The position numbers were made by a program, and so were the translations under genes. This document shows positions 1 to 7,568 of a stretch of 23,925 nucleotides of DNA, one piece after another; positions within the stretch are counted from its first letter, which is position 1, and each line of letters starts with the position of its first letter. The notes under the pieces were generated by a model. That model saw only the letters and a list, made by a program, of their open reading frames with translations. It did no database searches and was not told the origin of the DNA. This DNA comes from RBG-16-66-20 sp038040245 (lineage in GTDB: Bacteria; Pseudomonadota; Gammaproteobacteria; Burkholderiales; SG8-39), in the NCBI GenBank assembly GCA_038040245.1, contig JBBPIU010000045.1:1-23925 (forward strand), written 5' to 3'.

Positions 1-1728
1 CCCGGCAACGAGGGCCGCGGCTACGTGCTGCGCCGGATCATCCGCCGCGCCATCCGCCACGGCTACAAGCTCGGCCAGAAGCAGCCGTTCTTCCATCGCC
101 TGGTTGCGGATCTGGACAAGGCGATGGGCGATGCCTATCCGGAACTCAGGAGCGCCGCAAAAAGGGTTGCCGATGTCCTGAAACAGGAAGAGGAGCGCTT
201 CGCGGAGACGCTGGAGCACGGCATGGGCGTGCTCGAAGGCGCGCTCGCCTCGGGCGAGAAGCTGCTCGACGGCGAAACCATCTTCAAGCTCTACGACACT
301 TTCGGTTTTCCGGTCGACCTGACCGCCGACATCTGCCGCGAGCGCGGCGTGAGCCTGGACCTTGCGGGTTTCGAAGCCGCGATGGGCCAGCAGCGCGAAC
401 GCGCGCGCGCGGCGAGCAGGTTCACCTCCAGGGCGGGACTCGACTACTCGGGCCGCAAGACCGATTTTCGCGGCTACGACGCCCTCAGCTTGCCGGCGAA
501 GGTGATTGCGCTGTACTGCGAGGGTTCTCCGGCCGAGCAACTCAAGGCGGGCGCGGCGGGCGTGGTGGTGCTCGACCAGACGCCGTTTTACGCCGAGTCG
601 GGCGGCCAGGTGGGCGACCAGGGCGAGCTGGTGGGATCCGCCGGCACGTTCTCGGTCGCCGACACGCAAAAGATCCAGCCCGATGTATTCGGCCACCACG
701 GCACGCTCAGGACCGGCGCGCTCAAGCTGGGCGACAAGGTCGAGGCGCGCGTGGACACGGCGCTGCGCGGCCGCACCATGCGTAATCACTCGGTTACGCA
801 CCTCATGCACAAGGCGCTGCGCGAGGTACTGGGCCCGCACGTGCAACAAAAGGGCTCGCTGGTTGACTCGGAAAAGACGCGCTTCGACTTCGCCCATGAC
901 AAACCGATGAGCGACCAGGAACTCCGCGACGTGGAACTCCGGGTGAACAACGAGATCATGCAGAACATCCCGACGCGGGCGCAGGTCATGCCGATCGAGG
1001 AAGCGAAGAAATCGGGAGCCATGATGCTGTTCGGCGAGAAGTATGGCGACGAGGTTCGCGTGCTCGACATCGGTTCCTCTCGCGAGTTCTGCGGCGGCAC
1101 GCACGTGGAGCGCACCGGCGACATCGGCGTTTTCAAGATCTATTCGGAAGGCGGGGTGGCTGCGGGCATACGCCGTGTCGAAGCGGCTACGGGCGGGAAT
1201 GCACTTGCCCTGATGAACGGCGAACTCCAGGAGTTCTACGAGGTTGCCAAGCACCTTCGCGTTCTACCTCGAGGCGGAATGGTCGATAAGGCGGTGAGTA
1301 ATCTTCTCGAGGAGAAAAAGACGCTGGAGAAGGAGCTTGCGCGCTTGCGCTCGAAGATCGCTATGGGGCAGGGCGAGGACCTTGCCGGGCAAGCAGTGGA
1401 TGTGAAGGGCATCAAGGTGCTCGCCGCCTCGCTCGACGGTGCGGACGTGAAGACGCTGCGCGAGACCATGGACAAGCTGAAGGACAAGCTCAAGAGCGCG
1501 GCCATCGTGCTGGGCGCGGTGAGCGAGGGCAAGGTGTCGCTGATCGCCGGCGTCACGGCCGACCTGACCGGACGAGTCAAAGCGGGGGAACTGGTGAACT
1601 TCGTCGCGCAGCAGGTGGGTGGCAAGGGCGGCGGGCGACCGGACATGGCGCAGGCCGGCGGCACCGAGCCTTCGAAGCTTGCCTCGGCGCTGCAATCGGT
1701 CAAGGACTGGGTTGAGCAGCGTATTTAG
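1..1728 (+). CDS. alaS: Alanine--tRNA ligase, 5'-truncated by window edge
   Basis: This enzyme charges tRNA-Ala with alanine and hydrolyses mischarged Ser/Gly-tRNA-Ala in the cytoplasm. The reading frame is open from base 1, and the visible 575 residues begin with NEGRGYVLRRIIRRAIRHG, the end of the aminoacylation domain. The editing-domain zinc motifs are intact: HSVTH at 787-801 and CGGTH at 1090-1104. The C-terminal C-Ala domain ends with the glycine-rich GGKGGGRPDMAQAGG motif near 1615-1660. E. coli AlaRS is about 876 residues with HxxxH near 564; here that motif is at visible residue 263, so roughly 300 N-terminal residues lie outside the window. The gene ends in TAG, 16 bases before the convergent ATPase stop. 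A short GC hairpin (1716-1735) spans the stop but has no T-run. Identity is near certain. Confidence 0.98.
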   Translation, partial: PGNEGRGYVLRRIIRRAIRHGYKLGQKQPFFHRLVADLDKAMGDAYPELRSAAKRVADVLKQEEERFAETLEHGMGVLEGALASGEKLLDGETIFKLYDTFGFPVDLTADICRERGVSLDLAGFEAAMGQQRERARAASRFTSRAGLDYSGRKTDFRGYDALSLPAKVIALYCEGSPAEQLKAGAAGVVVLDQTPFYAESGGQVGDQGELVGSAGTFSVADTQKIQPDVFGHHGTLRTGALKLGDKVEARVDTALRGRTMRNHSVTHLMHKALREVLGPHVQQKGSLVDSEKTRFDFAHDKPMSDQELRDVELRVNNEIMQNIPTRAQVMPIEEAKKSGAMMLFGEKYGDEVRVLDIGSSREFCGGTHVERTGDIGVFKIYSEGGVAAGIRRVEAATGGNALALMNGELQEFYEVAKHLRVLPRGGMVDKAVSNLLEEKKTLEKELARLRSKIAMGQGEDLAGQAVDVKGIKVLAASLDGADVKTLRETMDKLKDKLKSAAIVLGAVSEGKVSLIAGVTADLTGRVKAGELVNFVAQQVGGKGGGRPDMAQAGGTEPSKLASALQSVKDWVEQRI

Positions 1729-1744
1729 GCGCTGCCCGGCCGGC

Positions 1745-2734
1745 CTAGAAGCCGATGCGTTGGCGCCTGCCGCCGCGCTGCACGTCCACGTCCTCGGGCT
1801 CCAGCTGGTCGCGCCCGGCGATCTTGGCGTTGCCGAAGGCCGCCTGCACCGCGCGCCGCATCTCGCGCGGCGTGAGCAGCGCGAGTTTTTCCACCACGCC
1901 ACCTGAGGGCGCTTCGGGGAAGCAGCGGCCCCAGTCGTGCGACTCGCGAATCTCGCGGTACAGCGAGCGCGCGATGCGCGCCGAGCCTTCGGCATCCGGC
2001 GGATCGATTTCGTAGACGTTCATGCGGTTCAGCAGCGGTTCCGGGATGCGCGAAGCATCGTTCGCGGTCGCGAACCACACCGCGCCCGAGGCGTCGATCG
2101 GGATTTCCGCGAACTCGTCCGTGAAGCGCATCGCGGTCTGCGTCTCGAGCAGTTCGTAGAGCGCGCCCAGCGGATCGTACTGGCCGTCGGCACTCGTCTT
2201 GTCCAGCTCGTCCACCACCATCACCGGGTTGGCGTAGTCGCCGTTGAGGAAGGTCTCGAATACCCTGCCGGGCTTGGCGTTCTTCCATTGCGAGGACGCG
2301 CCCGACAGCACCCAGCCCGCGGTGAGCGAGCTCATGGGCACGAAGCCGTAGCCGGTGCCGAGCAGCTGGGAGACGCGCCGCGCGAAGTGGGTCTTGCCGA
2401 TGCCCGGGTCGCCGAGCAGCAGGATCGGCGGCAACTCGACGTCGTCATCGGAGTCCACGCACAGCGCGAGCTGGCGGCGGATGTGCTCGAGCACCGCACC
2501 GAAGTTGGGCAGTTCCTCGAACAAGGCGTTCATTTCGGGCAGCGCCGAGGGCTTGACGGCGAAGCGCTGGCCGCCGATGCGCAGCATCTTTTCGTACAGG
2601 GCGCGCAGCGCCTCGTTGGCGGATTGCGGCAGTTCCTGCAGCGCTTTTTCGACCGCGGAGACTTCGTAGACATCTTTGAATCCCGCGACCGGGATCGATG
2701 CCGAGGGGACAGGTAGCGATGCAATTGCCGCCAT
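1745..2734 (-). CDS. Lon-like AAA+ ATPase lacking a protease domain
   Basis: This 329-residue protein carries one AAA+ module whose closest look-alike by eye is the ATPase domain of Lon. Seen in the sequence: Walker A GDPGIGKT at 108-115, Walker B VMVVDELDK at 171-179, sensor 1 ATAND with N225, a probable arginine finger in LLNRM (R237), and a sensor-2-like TPREMRR with R290. The segment GWVLSGASSQWKNAKPGRV matches the position of Lon's GxRRTYIGxMPG pore loop. There is neither a Lon N-terminal substrate domain nor a Ser-Lys protease domain; about 95 mostly helical residues precede the ATPase. The ATG at 2734 was chosen because a near-perfect Shine-Dalgarno, AAAGGAGGT, lies 4 bases upstream. 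The frame stays open further 5', but that part has no family signal. Substrate and partner are unknown; it could be an unfoldase or a remodelling chaperone. Confidence 0.88.
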   Translation of the reverse strand: MAAIASLPVPSASIPVAGFKDVYEVSAVEKALQELPQSANEALRALYEKMLRIGGQRFAVKPSALPEMNALFEELPNFGAVLEHIRRQLALCVDSDDDVELPPILLLGDPGIGKTHFARRVSQLLGTGYGFVPMSSLTAGWVLSGASSQWKNAKPGRVFETFLNGDYANPVMVVDELDKTSADGQYDPLGALYELLETQTAMRFTDEFAEIPIDASGAVWFATANDASRIPEPLLNRMNVYEIDPPDAEGSARIARSLYREIRESHDWGRCFPEAPSGGVVEKLALLTPREMRRAVQAAFGNAKIAGRDQLEPEDVDVQRGGRRQRIGF

Positions 2735-2738
2735 TTCG

Positions 2739-2747
2739 ACCTCCTTT
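2739..2747 (-). promoter_or_regulatory. Strong Shine-Dalgarno of the AAA+ gene
   Basis: The minus strand reads AAAGGAGGT four bases before the ATG at 2734. This fixes the start of the Lon-like ATPase and excludes the longer open frame upstream. The 129-base divergent region 2735-2863 must hold promoters for both flanking genes, but no convincing -35/-10 pair was found in it. Confidence 0.8.
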
Positions 2748-2863
2748 ATGTTCTTGTAATCGGCCGAGCGTGGGAAAACCGTAGCATGCCCCTTTCGACC
2801 TGGCAAATTGCAGGTTTGGCAGTGCGCCGGCCTGAGTGCCAATCGTGTAGATTCGACCGGACC

Positions 2864-3304
2864 ATGAACGCTAAAACGTCCAGCTTCCGTCCCGAGATGA
2901 CAGCCGAGGCCTTCAATGGCCGCGCCGCCGGCCACCTGCCCGGCCTGGTGGGCCTCACGATTCTTTCGGTCAGGCCCGAGGCGCTCGAGAGCCGGCTCGA
3001 AGTCAGAAAAGATCTGATGGCGCCGAACGGGTTCCTGCATGCCGCCTCGGTCATCGCCCTGGCCGATACGTCCTGCGGCTACGCCTGCGTCGCGAACCTG
3101 CCGCAGGGGGCGAGCGGCTTTACCACCATCGAACTGAAGGCGAACTTCCTCGGCACCACGCGGGAAGGGGCGATTTTCTGCCGCGCCACGCCGGCGCACC
3201 TCGGGCGCACCACCCAAGTCTGGGATGCCGTGGTGACCATCGAAGGCACCGACAGGAAGATCGCCCTGTTCCGCTGTACCCAGATGGTTTTGTGGCCGAA
3301 GTAG
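2864..3304 (+). CDS. Hotdog-fold (PaaI/4HBT-type) thioesterase
   Basis: A 146-residue protein with the hotdog thioesterase pattern: a central-helix motif NGFLHAASVIALADTS (residues 55-70) and, about 20 residues on, strands containing FTTIELKANFLG. Such enzymes hydrolyse acyl-CoA thioesters as small cytoplasmic oligomers. PaaI-like members usually have HGG before the helix; here it reads HAA (59-61), while the acidic D68 of the ALAD segment is kept. The ATG at 2864 is preferred over an in-frame ATG at 2786 because homology by eye begins there; the Shine-Dalgarno is weak for both. It is divergent from the AAA+ gene and 41 bases upstream of the aroG leader. The substrate cannot be read from the sequence. 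Confidence 0.85.
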   Translation: MNAKTSSFRPEMTAEAFNGRAAGHLPGLVGLTILSVRPEALESRLEVRKDLMAPNGFLHAASVIALADTSCGYACVANLPQGASGFTTIELKANFLGTTREGAIFCRATPAHLGRTTQVWDAVVTIEGTDRKIALFRCTQMVLWPK

Positions 3305-3345
3305 GGGATTTGCCTTGCCACAGCGGTTCGTGCTTGAATGGCGCC

Positions 3346-3411
3346 ATGACTCGCTGGTTTTTCGGCTACTTTTTCACCTTCCCGCGCCCTCTGGCGGAGG
3401 GGAACGGCTAG
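3346..3411 (+). CDS. Aromatic-rich leader peptide of the aroG attenuator
   Basis: A 21-codon open frame (ATG 3346 to TAG 3409-3411) whose residues 4-12 read WFFGYFFTF: five Phe, one Trp and one Tyr, so seven of nine are aromatic. The FFTFP ending resembles the E. coli pheA leader peptide (PheL). It stands directly upstream of mutually exclusive RNA stems and of aroG, the first enzyme of aromatic amino acid synthesis. This is the arrangement of ribosome-stalling attenuation: low charged tRNA-Phe (also Tyr/Trp) stalls the ribosome in this run. The Shine-Dalgarno is weak. No ordinary gene of this size would show such composition at this place by chance, so confidence is good although expression is not shown. 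Confidence 0.85.
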   Translation: MTRWFFGYFFTFPRPLAEGNG

Positions 3412-3445
3412 CCGCGCAACCAGCGACACCGACAAACCGCCAGAG
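3389..3445 (+). promoter_or_regulatory. Antiterminator stem of the aroG attenuator
   Basis: CTCTGGCGG (3389-3397) is exactly complementary to CCGCCAGAG (3437-3445), giving a 9-bp stem. The second arm overlaps the left arm of the downstream terminator (3434-3443), so the two structures exclude each other. The first arm lies within the last codons of the leader peptide: a ribosome finishing at the stop (3409) would mask it, while one stalled in the early Phe/Tyr codons would leave it free. A small competing hairpin, CCCTC (3387-3391) with GAGGG (3397-3401), could act as the protector. Pairings were found by hand; no folding energies were computed. Confidence 0.75.
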
Positions 3446-3470
3446 CAGAGATGCCTGGCGGTTTTTTTTT
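3434..3470 (+). terminator. Intrinsic terminator (attenuator) before aroG
   Basis: AAACCGCCAG (3434-3443) and CTGGCGGTTT (3455-3464) form a perfect 10-bp stem with an 11-base loop. The T-run continues to 3470, giving nine consecutive T. This is a textbook Rho-independent terminator placed between the leader peptide and the aroG start at 3489, where it would abort transcription when aromatic amino acids are plentiful. Confidence 0.92.
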
Positions 3471-3488
3471 GACCTGAGGCCACTCACC

Positions 3489-4601
3489 ATGACCACGCCC
3501 ACCGACTCCTTCCTTGGTCCCGTCCCCGCGGACCGGACTTCGCTCACCGACGACGAGCGCATCGAGAACATCGTTCCGCTGCCGCCGCCGGAGCACCTGA
3601 TCCGCTTCTTCCCGATCCAGGGCACGCCGGTGGAGAAGCTGATTTCCGACACGCGCCGCCGCCTGCGCGAGATCATCCACGGAAAATCCGACCGGCTGCT
3701 GGTCATCATCGGGCCGTGTTCGATCCACGACCCGGCCGCGGCGCTCGCGTATGCGGAAAGACTATTCCTGGAAAGAAAAAAACATGCAGGCGAGCTTGAA
3801 GTGGTGATGCGGGTTTATTTCGAGAAGCCGCGCACCACGGTGGGCTGGAAGGGGCTGATCAACGATCCCTACCTGAACGGCAGCTTCCGCATCAACGAAG
3901 GCCTGCGGATCGCGCGCGACCTGCTGGTGCGCATCAACCGGGCGGGCGTGCCCGCGGGCTGCGAGTTCCTCGACGTGATCTCGCCGCAGTACATCGGCGA
4001 CCTGGTGTCCTGGGGCGCGATCGGCGCGCGCACCACCGAGTCGCAGGTGCACCGCGAGCTTTCCTCGGGCCTGTCCGCGCCGGTCGGCTTCAAGAACGGC
4101 ACCGACGGCAACGTGCGCATCGCCGTGGACGCGATCCTCGCCGCGCGCCAGAAGCACCACTTCCTCTCGGTGCACAAGAGCGGCCAGGTTGCGATCGTCG
4201 AGACGCGCGGCAACGACGATTGCCACATCATCCTGCGCGGCGGCAAGAGCCCGAACTACGGCGCGGCCAGCGTCAAGGCGGCCTGCGAAGAGCTGGCGAA
4301 ATCGAAGCTCGACTGCCGCCTGATGATCGATTTCTCGCACGCCAACTCGTCCAAGCAGTACCAGCGCCAGATGGACGTCGCGCGCGACGTCGCCGACCAG
4401 GTCGCGGGCGGCTCGCGCTGCATCATCGGCGCGATGGTCGAATCGCACCTGGTGGAGGGCAAGCAGGAACTCGTTCCGGGCAAGCCGCTGACGTTCGGCC
4501 AGAGCATCACCGATCCCTGCATCGGCTGGGCGGATTCGGTCGAGCTCCTCGACACGCTTGCCACGGCGGTGAAAGCACGCCGCAAGAAAGGCAAGCGCTG
4601 A
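3489..4601 (+). CDS. aroG: DAHP synthase, class I, Phe-sensitive type
   Basis: Condenses phosphoenolpyruvate and erythrose 4-phosphate to DAHP, the committed step of the shikimate pathway. The 370 residues align with E. coli AroG at a constant offset of 16. The metal ligands are all present: C77 in GPCSIHD, H284 in DFSHAN, E318 in MVESHL and D342 in SITDPCIGW. The residues lining the phenylalanine pocket of E. coli AroG are also kept at that offset: D162, P166, Q167, L191, L195, S196, F225, S227 and V237. This supports feedback inhibition by Phe (inference). The ATG at 3489 follows the attenuator, with a GAGG element 9 bases upstream. Earlier in-frame codons run through the terminator and are rejected. 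The stop is within CTGA, shared with the next gene. Confidence 0.97.
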   Translation: MTTPTDSFLGPVPADRTSLTDDERIENIVPLPPPEHLIRFFPIQGTPVEKLISDTRRRLREIIHGKSDRLLVIIGPCSIHDPAAALAYAERLFLERKKHAGELEVVMRVYFEKPRTTVGWKGLINDPYLNGSFRINEGLRIARDLLVRINRAGVPAGCEFLDVISPQYIGDLVSWGAIGARTTESQVHRELSSGLSAPVGFKNGTDGNVRIAVDAILAARQKHHFLSVHKSGQVAIVETRGNDDCHIILRGGKSPNYGAASVKAACEELAKSKLDCRLMIDFSHANSSKQYQRQMDVARDVADQVAGGSRCIIGAMVESHLVEGKQELVPGKPLTFGQSITDPCIGWADSVELLDTLATAVKARRKKGKR

Positions 4602-6094
4602 GCGCGATCAACTCCCGGCAGTGGCTGGCCGCCGCGCTCGCGGCGACGCTGGTGTTCCGCGTGTGGCTCTCGGCGGTCGCCCCGATAACCGCCGACGAGG
4701 CCTACTTCATCCTCTGGGGTCGCACGCCTGGCCTGGGTTTCTATGACCATCCGCCGATGATCGGCTGGATGCTGGCGCCGCTGGCCGCGATCTCTGAGGC
4801 GCCGTGGCTGCTGCGCCTGCCCGCGGTGCTGGTGCCGCCGCTGGCCGCGCTCGGCGCATGGCTCGCGCTGCGCGGCTGGTTCGGGCGCGCCGAAGATACG
4901 GCGAACCTGGCGGCGCTTGCGGTGCTGCTGATGCCGATGAATGTCTGGAACGTGCTCGTCACCACCGATACGCCGCTGGTGCTGTTTTCGGTAGTGTCGC
5001 TGCTGGTGTTCGCGCGCGCCGCGGAGAAGGGCTCGAATGGCCTATTCCTTGTTTCAGGAGTGCTTCTCGGTCTCGCGTTCCTGTCCAAGTATTTTGCGGT
5101 CCTGCTCGGTTTTGCGTATCTGGTCTGGGCAATCACATCGAAGAACCCCAAAGCGTTTCTCTTCGTGTTCCTGGGCGGACTGCCGTTCGGGCTGCTGAAC
5201 CTCGACTGGAACTACGAGGCCTGTTGGTGCAACGTGATGTTCAACGCCATCAACCGCCACGACGAAGACGGCGGCTGGTCGCTGGCGACTCCGGCGCTGT
5301 ATGCCGCGTCGCTCGCCTATCTCGCCGCGCCGCTGTTGTGGTTCGCGTGGCAAGGCAGGGCCAGAATGCGCGAGGCCTGGCAGCGGCCGGGCGAGCGCGC
5401 GCTGCTGCTGGCGTGGCTGGTGCCGCTTGCGGTGTTCGCCGCCCTCAGCCCGGTGAAGCGCATCGGCCTGCACTGGCTGCTGTCGTTCTTGCCGGCGCTG
5501 GTGCTGAGCGTGGCGCTCGCGCTCGAGCGCCGCCAGCTGCTGCTGAGCGTGCGCTTTTTTGCGGTGCTCGCCGCGCTGCACATGGTCCCGATCGCCATTG
5601 TCGCGGCGCTGCCGCTGGAGACGTGGCAGTCGTCGCGGTTTTATCCACGGCTGGTGTTTCCCGGGCGGATTGCCGAGTTGATGGCGGCGACAGCGCCCGA
5701 CCTGCCGGGCAGAGTGCTCGCGGCTGACAGCTATGCCTCGGCGGCGCTGCTCGCCTATCACGCGCGGCGCCCGGTGCCGGTATTCGGCAGGGGCACCTCG
5801 CATGCGAGGCAGGACGACATCGACACGGATTGGCGCGCCTACGCCGGCAAGGATTTGCTCATCCTCCGCCGGGAACCGCCGCTGGCGCAGGACTACCAGC
5901 CGTATTTCCGCGTAATCGAGGTGAAGAAAATCCCGCTCGGCGGCGGCGCCTATCACGCGGTGCTCGGCCGTGGCTTCAACTACCAAGCGTACCGCGCGGG
6001 CGTGCTGGCGGATGTGCGCGACCGCTACTACCGGATCCCGCCTCGACTGCCCGTCGGACGCTGCTATTTCTTCGAGCGCTATTTCCCGCGATGA
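4598..6094 (+). CDS. GT39/ArnT-like membrane glycosyltransferase, probable CTG start
   Basis: An integral-membrane glycosyltransferase of the PMT/ArnT superfamily, which transfers sugars from polyprenyl-phosphate donors on the outer face of the inner membrane. The first periplasmic loop has the family signature: TADEAYFILWG with acidic D33/E34, then GFYDHPP. About ten or more hydrophobic segments follow, with a soluble C-terminal domain of about 130 residues. The start is unusual: between 4220 (TTG, deep inside aroG) and 4652 (GTG, in the middle of the first membrane helix) the frame has no ATG, GTG or TTG. CTG 4598-4600, overlapping the aroG stop as CTGA, has AAAGG six bases upstream and gives a complete first helix. 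ATC at 4607 is a weaker option. With the CTG start the protein is 498 residues. Sugar and acceptor are unknown. Confidence 0.85.
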   Translation: MSAINSRQWLAAALAATLVFRVWLSAVAPITADEAYFILWGRTPGLGFYDHPPMIGWMLAPLAAISEAPWLLRLPAVLVPPLAALGAWLALRGWFGRAEDTANLAALAVLLMPMNVWNVLVTTDTPLVLFSVVSLLVFARAAEKGSNGLFLVSGVLLGLAFLSKYFAVLLGFAYLVWAITSKNPKAFLFVFLGGLPFGLLNLDWNYEACWCNVMFNAINRHDEDGGWSLATPALYAASLAYLAAPLLWFAWQGRARMREAWQRPGERALLLAWLVPLAVFAALSPVKRIGLHWLLSFLPALVLSVALALERRQLLLSVRFFAVLAALHMVPIAIVAALPLETWQSSRFYPRLVFPGRIAELMAATAPDLPGRVLAADSYASAALLAYHARRPVPVFGRGTSHARQDDIDTDWRAYAGKDLLILRREPPLAQDYQPYFRVIEVKKIPLGGGAYHAVLGRGFNYQAYRAGVLADVRDRYYRIPPRLPVGRCYFFERYFPR

Positions 6095-6963
6095 GGCGCG
6101 CGCTGGCATTCCTCGAATTGCTGCGCCCGCAGCAGTGGGTCAAGAACGCGTTCGTCCTCGTCGGACTGATCTTCGGGCACGCCTACCGTGACCCGGCGAT
6201 GGTCGCCGCGGCGCTTTGCGCCACCGCCGCGTTCTGCCTGGCCTCCGGCGCGGTGTATGCGTTCAACGATGCGCGCGACGCGGCGCAGGACCGCGATCAT
6301 CCGGACAAGCGCAGCCGCCCGGTGGCGCGCGGCGCGATTTCGCCGGGCGAGGCAAATGCGCTCTCGGTGCTGGCCGCGCTTGGCGCCTTGGCGATCTCGG
6401 CCTGGGTGCACTGGAGAGTTGCGGCAATCGTCGCGGCCTACCTCGTCTTGAGCGCGGCCTATACGCTCGGTGTCAAGCGCGTGCCGGTACTCGACGTGGT
6501 GGTGATCGCCGCCGGCTTCATGCTGCGCCTGCTCGCGGGCACCTCCGGCATCGGCATCGCGCCCTCGAATTGGCTGCTGGCGTGCGGCTTCCTGCTGACG
6601 CTGTTCCTCGGCTTCGCCAAGCGGCGCGCCGAGATCGGCCGGCTGGCGCACGGCGCGGGCGCGCACCGGGCGGTGCTGGAGGACTACTCGATCGGATTCC
6701 TGGATAAGGCGATTGCGCTCTGCGCGGCAGGCATGGTGGCGGCCTACGCCTGGTACACGCTGGCCGCGGATACCGCGCTGATCCACGGCACCGGGCGCCT
6801 GGTCCTGACGCTGCCCTGGGTTCTGCTTGGCACCATTCGCTATTTCTACCGGCTGCGTTACCGTGGCGGCGGCGGCGATCCGGCGGAGGAACTGCTGCGC
6901 GACCCGCTGCTGGCGGTCGCGGTCGCAGGCTGGGGTGCGACCGTGCTCTGGCTGATCGGCTAG
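6091..6963 (+). CDS. UbiA-family prenyltransferase (decaprenyl-phosphate phosphoribosyltransferase-like)
   Basis: A 290-residue polytopic membrane protein. It starts LRPQQWVKN and has the metal-binding motif NDARDAAQD (N59, D60, D63, D67) followed by RDHPDKRSRPVARG, the pattern of UbiA enzymes and especially of the DPPR-synthase branch that attaches phosphoribose to polyprenyl phosphate. About eight or nine hydrophobic segments are visible. It overlaps the glycosyltransferase stop as ATGA, so translation is coupled. Together the pair suggests a lipid-linked pentose made by this enzyme and used by the GT39 protein (inference). The dedicated epimerase genes (DprE1/DprE2) expected for an arabinose branch are not in the window. 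Another prenyl or aromatic substrate remains possible. Confidence 0.87.
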   Translation: MRRALAFLELLRPQQWVKNAFVLVGLIFGHAYRDPAMVAAALCATAAFCLASGAVYAFNDARDAAQDRDHPDKRSRPVARGAISPGEANALSVLAALGALAISAWVHWRVAAIVAAYLVLSAAYTLGVKRVPVLDVVVIAAGFMLRLLAGTSGIGIAPSNWLLACGFLLTLFLGFAKRRAEIGRLAHGAGAHRAVLEDYSIGFLDKAIALCAAGMVAAYAWYTLAADTALIHGTGRLVLTLPWVLLGTIRYFYRLRYRGGGGDPAEELLRDPLLAVAVAGWGATVLWLIG

Positions 6964-6994
6964 AATCCCCTGCGAAATCACCTTTTCCGAGCCC

Positions 6995-7537
6995 ATGGCC
7001 GAACGACCTGCGCACCTCTCCCACCTCGAGCACCTCGGGGATGCGACCAAGTTTTCGCCGCAGATCCACGCGCTGATTCCGAAGTGCGACCTGCTGGAGA
7101 ATTTTTCGCCTGCCGAGGTGCGCCTGCTGGCGCACTTCATGGACGTCTACCAGGCGCCGCTCGGCACCGAGATCATTCATGAAGGCGAGGGCGGCGATTT
7201 CATGCTGATGCTGATCGAGGGCAAGGTCGAGGTGCACAAGCGCGACCGCTGGAACACGCCGCAGCTGATCGCAGTGGTGGAAGCGGGCAAGACGCTGGGC
7301 GAGATGTCGATGATCGACGGCGAACCGCGCTTCGCCACCTGCGTCGCCGCCGAGCCGACCGTGCTCGCCGTGCTCGACCGCGAGAACCTGGCCCGCATCA
7401 TCGTCGAGCAGCCCATGCTGGGCGCCAAGATCCTGATGGAGCTGGTGCTGATGCTGTCGCAGCGGCTGCGCTCGACCAGCGGCCGTCTCCTGCAGCTCAT
7501 CGACGAGCAGTCCCACCGCGCGACCAATCTGTTGTAA
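6995..7537 (+). CDS. Cyclic-nucleotide-binding domain protein without DNA-binding domain
   Basis: A 180-residue cytoplasmic protein with one cNMP-binding beta-roll (about residues 28-150). The phosphate-binding cassette reads GEMSMIDGEPRFAT (102-115), with G102, E103 and the ligand-contacting R112 kept, so nucleotide binding is plausible. After the C helix there are only about 20 residues and no helix-turn-helix, so it is not a CRP/FNR-type regulator. It may act by protein contact. The start ATG 6995 gives a full-length domain, but the Shine-Dalgarno is weak. It lies 31 bases after the UbiA-like gene and 31 bases before the oxidoreductase fusion, so cotranscription is likely. Confidence 0.88.
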   Translation: MAERPAHLSHLEHLGDATKFSPQIHALIPKCDLLENFSPAEVRLLAHFMDVYQAPLGTEIIHEGEGGDFMLMLIEGKVEVHKRDRWNTPQLIAVVEAGKTLGEMSMIDGEPRFATCVAAEPTVLAVLDRENLARIIVEQPMLGAKILMELVLMLSQRLRSTSGRLLQLIDEQSHRATNLL

Positions 7538-7568
7538 TGCTTTCGCGCCTCCGGCCGACGGGGGACGT

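Noticed and set aside
1716..1735. GCAGCG/CGCTGC hairpin over the alaS stop codon as a terminator
   Set aside because: Only six pairs and no following T-run; similar GC-rich pairings are expected by chance at this base composition.
2816..2853. TTGGCA and TAGATT as a promoter for the hotdog thioesterase
   Set aside because: The spacing is about 26 bases, too long for a sigma-70 promoter, and the start codon would follow almost at once.
3315..3488. Upstream extension of aroG from an in-frame TTG or ATG through 3315
   Set aside because: The added residues are encoded by the leader peptide region and terminator hairpin; E. coli AroG motifs fit a start at 3489.
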